Assembly (NCBI GenBank): GCA_027619595.1
Contig: JAQCHP010000020.1
Location: forward strand, 1 to 48,988
Direction: 5' to 3'
DNA length: 48,988 nucleotides
DNA from: Planctomycetota bacterium
Lineage (GTDB): Bacteria > Planctomycetota > Planctomycetia > Pirellulales > Pirellulaceae
Both the position numbers and the translations under genes were made by a program. The notes beneath the pieces were generated by a model. The model was not told where the DNA came from. It worked only from the letters and a program-made list of their open reading frames with translations, and made no database searches. Position 1 is the stretch's first letter. Every line of letters starts with the position of its first letter. This document shows positions 44,054-48,988 of the stretch, in pieces.

Positions 44054-46450
44054 TTGCTAACTGCACTGGAAGTTGTGAGCGTCCTTGACCGTAAACTACG
44101 CCGGGATCTTTATGCCGCACGAGGGTTGCTAACGGCAATCGTCGTTATTTTGTCCCTGGGCGTTTCCGCTTACGTTGCCAACCTGTCACTTTACTTTAAC
44201 CTCGAAAGAGCTCGCAGCAACTATTACGGTCAATGCCGGATGGCGGATTTCTGGGTCGACATCCAGAAAATACCACGGGTGGAAGTCGAGAGACTGGCCC
44301 AAGTTTCTGGTATCAGCGAACTACAATCCAGAATCGTGATGGCCGTCACGATCGACCTCCAAGACGAACCCAAGCCGGTTTCCGGGCAGTTGATCTCGAT
44401 GCCGGCTGACCCGCAACCAATTATTAACGGGCTGCTGCTGAAGGAGGGGACTTACTTCACGGAATTCTACCGCGAAGAGGTGATTCTCAGTTACGGATTT
44501 GCAAAAGCGCGCGGAATCCGACCGGGAGATCGGTTACGTGTAATTCTCAATGATCACATGGAAGAACTACTGGTGGTGGGAACAGCCATCAGTCCCGAGT
44601 TCTTGTTTGCACGTGCTCCGGGCGCAATGATTCCAGACAAGTCGACGTTCGCTCAACTGTACGTCAAGCGCGAATTTGCAGAAGAAGCGACCTCCTTAGA
44701 AGGTGCCGCGAATCAACTGTGCGGTCTGTTAGCACCTGAATTCCGATCGCGACCTGGTGTCGTACTTGAAACCTTGGAAGACCTCCTTATTCCATTCGGC
44801 GAGGCCACGTCGACACAATTGAGCGAACAAGGGTCCAACCAACAATTATCCAGCGACCTAGCGCAGATTCGTTCGATCAATTTGATCGTACCAAGCGTGT
44901 TTTTGTGCGTCTCTGCGTTGATTCTCGACGTACTCATGATGCGAATGGCTCAGCAGCAGCGAACCATTATTGGCACCTTGAAAGCCTTGGGTTATACCAA
45001 TTTCCAGCTGCTCGCGCATTTCCTGAAATTTGGGATCGTTATTGGTCTTTCCGGAGGTGTCGTGGGCGCCGCCTTCGGGTATTGGCTTGCGGGTGTAATC
45101 CTTACGTTGTTCAATCAGCTCTATGAACTTCCTAACATCGTCAACCGCACCTACCCGAGTATTGTTGGGGGATGTCTCGCCTTGGGAGTTATTGTCGCCT
45201 GCGTCGGCACGTTGCGAGGCGTATGGCAAGTGATTGCTCTTATGCCGGCCGAAGCCATGCGTCCGAAGCCGCCTGAGGCAATGCGACGTGTTGCCCTGGA
45301 GGGCCTGCAGACCCTGTGGCGAAAGCTCGACTTTCGCTGGCAAATGGTTTTTCGAAGCCTTACGCGGAATCGAATTCGTACGTTTACAAATATTTTCTCC
45401 TCCGCCATGGGAACCGCCTTAATTCTACAGACACTGCAAGTATCCGATGCGCTGAATGAGCTCTTGGAATTCACATTTGAGCAGATGTTGGTGAGCGATT
45501 TTGATCTCACATTCAAGGACGAACTTGATTTTGATGCCTATTTGGCCGTGAGTCGCCTACCCGGAGTGGACGATGCAGAACCAGTGCTTAATGTGGCCTG
45601 TACCTTCTACCATGGCCATCGAAAACGGCAAGGCGCTCTAAGCGGCATTTTCCCAGGAGCCAGACTAACGGTCCCACAGAACTCAGATGGTACATTGATC
45701 CCCATTCCCGATTATGGAATCATGCTCTCCGATGCTTTGGCCAGGAAGCTTCAAGCACAGGTTGGTGACACCATCTCGTTTGTGCCGACCAAGGGCGAAA
45801 GACGTCAAATTCGCATCCCGGTCGCAGCCATCGTCCAGAGCTATGTCGGAATGACTGCGTATGCAAATTTCAAACACTTGAATCAACTCCTGGGTGAAGA
45901 ACTATCTCTCAACGCAGTGCAAGCAGTTGTCGATAGCCGTCCTACTGTCGTCCACGCTTTCTACCAACAACTGAAACAAATCCCGGCACTCCAGGGATTT
46001 GCTGCCATTCGCGAACAAAAGGCGCAGTTAAAACAACTTCTGGCGCCGGTCGACACGATCAACTCGTTGCTTATCGTCTTCGCCGGCCTATTGTGCTGCG
46101 GCAGTATCATCACGTCGTCCCTCATATCCTTGGCCGAACGACGCCAGGAAATAGCCACGTTTCGCGTACTCGGTTACCAACCGCATCAAATTGGAGCAAT
46201 TTTTTTGCGTGAGAGCCTACTGGTCAATTCCGTCGGTATCGTTTTGGGACTGCCGATTGGCTATTGGTTTGCGCGATACATTGTGGCGGCAGTTGGAACC
46301 GACACCACGCGCCTACCATTCATCATTACGCCGACGACCTGGTACTTCGCAGTCGCGTTATCGCTCTTGTTCACAGCGTTTGGTTTCTTGCCCGTTTACC
46401 GAGCGATCAATCGAATGAATTGGAAAGAAGTACTGAGTGTCAGAGAATAA
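44054..46450 (+). CDS. ABC transporter permease (FtsX/MacB type)
   Basis: A 798-residue permease with two FtsX domains, like LolC/E or YbbP-type exporters. First helix: LLTAIVVILSLGVSAYVANL. First FtsX domain near residues 285-400 (NLIVPSVFLCVSALILDVLM, FGIVIGLSGGVVGAAFGYWL). A second copy of the layout begins at WQMVFRSLTRNRIRTFTNIF and ends with the second FtsX domain near residues 680-790 (ITSSLISLAERRQEIATFRV then IGYWFARYIVA). The large outer loops are typical of exporters working with a periplasmic adaptor. The start is a TTG at 44054 (AAGGGA just upstream) or a GTG at 44075; no ATG is available. No ATPase gene is adjacent. The adaptor gene follows after 43 bases. Confidence 0.88.
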   Translation: MLTALEVVSVLDRKLRRDLYAARGLLTAIVVILSLGVSAYVANLSLYFNLERARSNYYGQCRMADFWVDIQKIPRVEVERLAQVSGISELQSRIVMAVTIDLQDEPKPVSGQLISMPADPQPIINGLLLKEGTYFTEFYREEVILSYGFAKARGIRPGDRLRVILNDHMEELLVVGTAISPEFLFARAPGAMIPDKSTFAQLYVKREFAEEATSLEGAANQLCGLLAPEFRSRPGVVLETLEDLLIPFGEATSTQLSEQGSNQQLSSDLAQIRSINLIVPSVFLCVSALILDVLMMRMAQQQRTIIGTLKALGYTNFQLLAHFLKFGIVIGLSGGVVGAAFGYWLAGVILTLFNQLYELPNIVNRTYPSIVGGCLALGVIVACVGTLRGVWQVIALMPAEAMRPKPPEAMRRVALEGLQTLWRKLDFRWQMVFRSLTRNRIRTFTNIFSSAMGTALILQTLQVSDALNELLEFTFEQMLVSDFDLTFKDELDFDAYLAVSRLPGVDDAEPVLNVACTFYHGHRKRQGALSGIFPGARLTVPQNSDGTLIPIPDYGIMLSDALARKLQAQVGDTISFVPTKGERRQIRIPVAAIVQSYVGMTAYANFKHLNQLLGEELSLNAVQAVVDSRPTVVHAFYQQLKQIPALQGFAAIREQKAQLKQLLAPVDTINSLLIVFAGLLCCGSIITSSLISLAERRQEIATFRVLGYQPHQIGAIFLRESLLVNSVGIVLGLPIGYWFARYIVAAVGTDTTRLPFIITPTTWYFAVALSLLFTAFGFLPVYRAINRMNWKEVLSVRE

Positions 46451-46493
46451 CAAGGCAATTGCGTCGCGGAGAGCAGGCAAAGAGAGTCGAACC

Positions 46494-47771
46494 ATGAAAA
46501 CCAGAAAATGGACCGTTGTGTTGCTGTTAGGAACGATCGCGGCTGCCGTCTTTTTGGCACAACCATCACCGCGAACGACCGTGCAGGCCGTCGCTGCGAT
46601 CCGCGGAACGATCCACTCCTACGTAGAAGAGCGGGGCATGACGCGACTACCAGAGATCCACCAAATAACAATGCCGTTACAGGGAAGAATTCAGTCTATC
46701 GAATTGAAAGAAGGGGATCCTGTCAATATAAAACAGATTGTGGCCAGGATGGATACTAGTGATTTAGATACCGATCAAGTCGAAGCAACGAACACCGTCA
46801 AGCGGTATTCCAAGAACCTCGAACAGGTCGAATTAGCGATCCAACAAGCCGAACAGACGGTTGTCGCCAGTCGCGAAGAGCATAAGTTCCACGAAATTGA
46901 ATTTGCCAGGATCGTGCGTCTGCTTGAGAAAGGCTCCACGACCGAATCGGCCAAAAATCAAGCGGAGCTAAAGATGATTGAGGCACGCACCGACCTACGA
47001 AAAGACGAGTTGAACCTGAGCATGTACGTGTTGGGTCGTGGCATTATGGAATTGATGCACAACACCGAACAAGCCAAACTGGAAAAGGTACAGCGAGATC
47101 GACGCCGTACGGACATTCACTCGCCCGTCAGTGGAGTTGTACTCAGCAAAGCGGTGTCCAACGAGCGGGTACTTCAAGCTGGCACGGTCCTCCTCGAAAT
47201 CGGAGATCCTGCAGCGATTGAAGTTGAAGCCGACTTATTATCGGAAGATGTTGTGGGTGTCAAAATTGGGAATACTGCCGACATTGAAGGACCTGCCATC
47301 GGCGCCCAACCTGTCCCTGGTACCGTCCATCGAATTTTTCCTCAGGGCTTTAAGAAAGTTTCGTCGCTCGGTGTCGAACAACAGCGTGTTAAGACGATTC
47401 TCAGCTTCACTCCCGCAGCACGAACGATGCTCGACAAATCGGGCCACCAACTGGGAATTGATTACCGCGTGAGCGTAAAAATCTATACCGCGGAAAAATC
47501 CGATGCGATCGTTGTGCCACGTACAGCGATCTTCCGCAGCGAGGCAGGAGTCTGGCAAGTATTTGTGGTCCGTAATGAAATTGTTCGGCGCACGGACGTT
47601 CAAATCGGCTTACGCAATCCGTTCCTCGTAGAAGTCACTAGCGGGATCCAGGAGGGGGAAATGATCGTCGTGGCCCCGGAATCCGGTCTGACGGATGGGC
47701 AAAGGGTGGAAGCAATGGTTGGCCAATCACCGCAAGTACCTGCTACCAATTTGGCGTCGGACGGCAGTTAG
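46494..47771 (+). CDS. ABC-exporter membrane fusion protein (HlyD type)
   Basis: A 425-residue adaptor. A signal-anchor (KWTVVLLLGTIAAAVFLAQP) is followed by a split lipoyl domain (MPLQGRIQSIELKEGDPVNI and IHSPVSGVVLSKAVSNERVL), a long alpha-helical hairpin between them (TVKRYSKNLEQVELAIQQAE, REEHKFHEIEFARIVRLLEK), and the barrel and membrane-proximal domains (IVVPRTAIFRSEAGVWQVFV). It pairs with the FtsX-type permease 43 bases upstream. The ATG at 46494 has GAGAG about 9 bases upstream; a GTG at 46437 inside the permease end is in frame. Ends with TAG. Confidence 0.9.
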   Translation: MKTRKWTVVLLLGTIAAAVFLAQPSPRTTVQAVAAIRGTIHSYVEERGMTRLPEIHQITMPLQGRIQSIELKEGDPVNIKQIVARMDTSDLDTDQVEATNTVKRYSKNLEQVELAIQQAEQTVVASREEHKFHEIEFARIVRLLEKGSTTESAKNQAELKMIEARTDLRKDELNLSMYVLGRGIMELMHNTEQAKLEKVQRDRRRTDIHSPVSGVVLSKAVSNERVLQAGTVLLEIGDPAAIEVEADLLSEDVVGVKIGNTADIEGPAIGAQPVPGTVHRIFPQGFKKVSSLGVEQQRVKTILSFTPAARTMLDKSGHQLGIDYRVSVKIYTAEKSDAIVVPRTAIFRSEAGVWQVFVVRNEIVRRTDVQIGLRNPFLVEVTSGIQEGEMIVVAPESGLTDGQRVEAMVGQSPQVPATNLASDGS

Positions 47772-47929
47772 GCAACTGGCCCCTAAGGCTCTCGACGGGC
47801 CCTACGACTGAAACGATCGCCACCTTCTACGCCATCCGTTCAAATTAACGTAAATCGTGGCCATATCCCTACACTGGCGATGCCCGCCGACCGATCGTCC
47901 CCTGCGTATCGACGGATTGCGATCGTTCC

Positions 47930-48988
47930 ATGGATGGACAGACCGACTCCTGCTGTTCCCTGCCCAAGCCATCTGCCGTGCCATCGAAACACCCGAATCA
48001 CTTGCGTCTCCACATTGAGTCAGAGGAAACAGCTCCAGCGAGCCCCACCCCACAATTGAATTGGGACCACATCCAGTCGGCGTTCGCGCATGTCACAGGA
48101 TGGTCACCCGTGCTGACACCAGCGACCAAACCTACGTCTACCCGCGGAGCTACTCCTCGGCACGACATTCAGTTGCGGCGCAGTTCCACAACGGAAGTGA
48201 CTCCCCTGGACAAGGATGGAGTACCGTTGAACTCCGCTGCACCGCTCGCCAATATCGTCGGCGAATTGTGGCAACAAAACACAGCCATGACGCAAGCCTT
48301 GCGATCGTCTGAAGCTGAGTTAGCGACGGCAATCCCTGTCGTGTCTCGGGGCAGTGACCGATTGGCCGATCAACTCGAGTCGATCCTTCGTGGAGCCGCT
48401 CAATTGACGGGATCGGTGGCAGCTGGGCTGTATCTTTTGGACGATGCAACGACAGAGCTCAAGTTGCGTGCATGCTGGGGGATGGATCCGAATCGACTCA
48501 GCGATCCGCCGCGCTCCCTTCGGCACGCCATTGCCGATCTTGAGGCCCTGACGGGACATGCGGTAGTCCTGGAGGATACCCGACTACTTCCGCATTGGAA
48601 TCCGCCTTTCAGCTACAAATCGGCCGCCTGCGTACCGATTCAGTCGGCTAGTATGTCGCTCGGTACACTCTGGGTCTTTCGAGACAGTCAATCCGACTAC
48701 AGCGATCATGAAACTCACATTTTGGAGATGGTCGCGGAGGGGATGTCGGCAGAATTGGAACGTCAAGTTCTGTTGCGAGAAGTAGGCAAGCGACGCCCGA
48801 CAGCTGGTCGCGCAAGCTCGCTCTGGATCCCCCCTGAAATCGATGGCTGGGAAATCGCCGCTTCGGCCGTTGATGCCATTCCACGTGGTTTCTGCTTTTG
48901 GCACGCACGCCGTGACGAGAGGGTACTCTTGGCGGCTGGTGAGGGCTTCGACGGCCCAGAACAAAACGATGCCTTAAAGCTCATCTTG
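47930..48988 (+). CDS. GAF-domain regulator, start of a SpoIIE/PP2C-like protein (runs off window)
   Basis: My translation gives 353 uninterrupted codons from the ATG at 47930 to the window end. The N-terminal 120 residues are polar. A GAF-type sensor domain spans about residues 145-285: QLESILRGAAQLTGSVAAGL, YLLDDATTELKLRACWGMDP, then AACVPIQSASMSLGTLWVFR and DYSDHETHILEMVAEGMSAE. After it, WIPPEIDGWEIAASAVDAIP and GFCFWHARRDERVLLAAGEG resemble the start of a SpoIIE/PP2C-type serine phosphatase (RsbU-like). The phosphatase core is beyond the window, so this part is inference. It may act in a partner-switching stress pathway. Confidence 0.75.
   Translation, partial: MDGQTDSCCSLPKPSAVPSKHPNHLRLHIESEETAPASPTPQLNWDHIQSAFAHVTGWSPVLTPATKPTSTRGATPRHDIQLRRSSTTEVTPLDKDGVPLNSAAPLANIVGELWQQNTAMTQALRSSEAELATAIPVVSRGSDRLADQLESILRGAAQLTGSVAAGLYLLDDATTELKLRACWGMDPNRLSDPPRSLRHAIADLEALTGHAVVLEDTRLLPHWNPPFSYKSAACVPIQSASMSLGTLWVFRDSQSDYSDHETHILEMVAEGMSAELERQVLLREVGKRRPTAGRASSLWIPPEIDGWEIAASAVDAIPRGFCFWHARRDERVLLAAGEGFDGPEQNDALKLIL

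Overview
The window looks like part of a chromosome from a planctomycete, probably a Pirellulales-type bacterium. The signs are a DUF1559 pseudopilin-like protein, a giant exoprotein with an LEPR-XLL-like N-terminus and ELWxxDGT repeats, a zinc-ribbon protein with the hydrophobic segment common in this phylum, a short PheT, sparse Shine-Dalgarno sites and some GTG/TTG starts. Moderate GC content also fits. I saw no rRNA, convincing tRNA, CRISPR array, integrase or insertion sequence. This is mostly core and cell-envelope genome rather than a mobile island.

Layout. 1-4.6 kb (minus): methionyl-tRNA synthetase, then an RND adaptor and a truncated RND pump. 5.0-7.4 kb: a secreted thioredoxin/trypsin-like fusion converging on a DHH phosphoesterase. 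7.7-11.4 kb: a ceramidase-like protein and an enolase-superfamily dehydratase (plus), facing a hisI-ridA pair (minus). 11.6-13.2 kb: a small GT2 protein and an HTH protein. 13.3-17.3 kb (minus): rpmI-rplT-pheS-pheT. 17.6-27.2 kb: a GT4 glycosyltransferase, a SPOR-like exported protein, rsmE, an ExeA-like ATPase, membrane proteins, a UbiD-family decarboxylase, leucyl aminopeptidase and a TerB-like protein. 27.2-42.9 kb (minus): MoxR ATPase, DUF58 protein, transglutaminase, DUF1559 protein and a gene of about 9.6 kb for a giant surface protein. 43.2-49.0 kb (plus): zinc-ribbon protein, ABC permease, membrane-fusion protein and a truncated GAF/phosphatase-like regulator.

The main surprises are two conserved reading frames interrupted by a single in-frame TAG. 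In metG the codon lies 30 codons before the natural end, and the canonical C-terminus continues in the same frame after it. In the giant exoprotein TAG replaces a residue that is Ser or Thr in sister repeats, and another 999 codons follow in frame. Read as one protein, the giant gene joins ELWxxDGT repeats, a cyclophilin-type prolyl isomerase, SdrD-like and cadherin-like modules, 16 tandem roughly 95-residue repeats, and a DsbA-like CPAC thioredoxin domain. This suggests a secreted or surface-bound protein-folding machine. TAG is also an ordinary stop for at least ten other genes here, so general recoding is unlikely. Nonsense mutation, low-level amber suppression and sequence error remain possible.

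The MoxR-DUF58-transglutaminase-DUF1559 genes form a tight minus-strand cluster (gaps of 80 and 22 bases, then an ATGA overlap) directly upstream of the giant gene, so a common role in the cell envelope is plausible but inferred.
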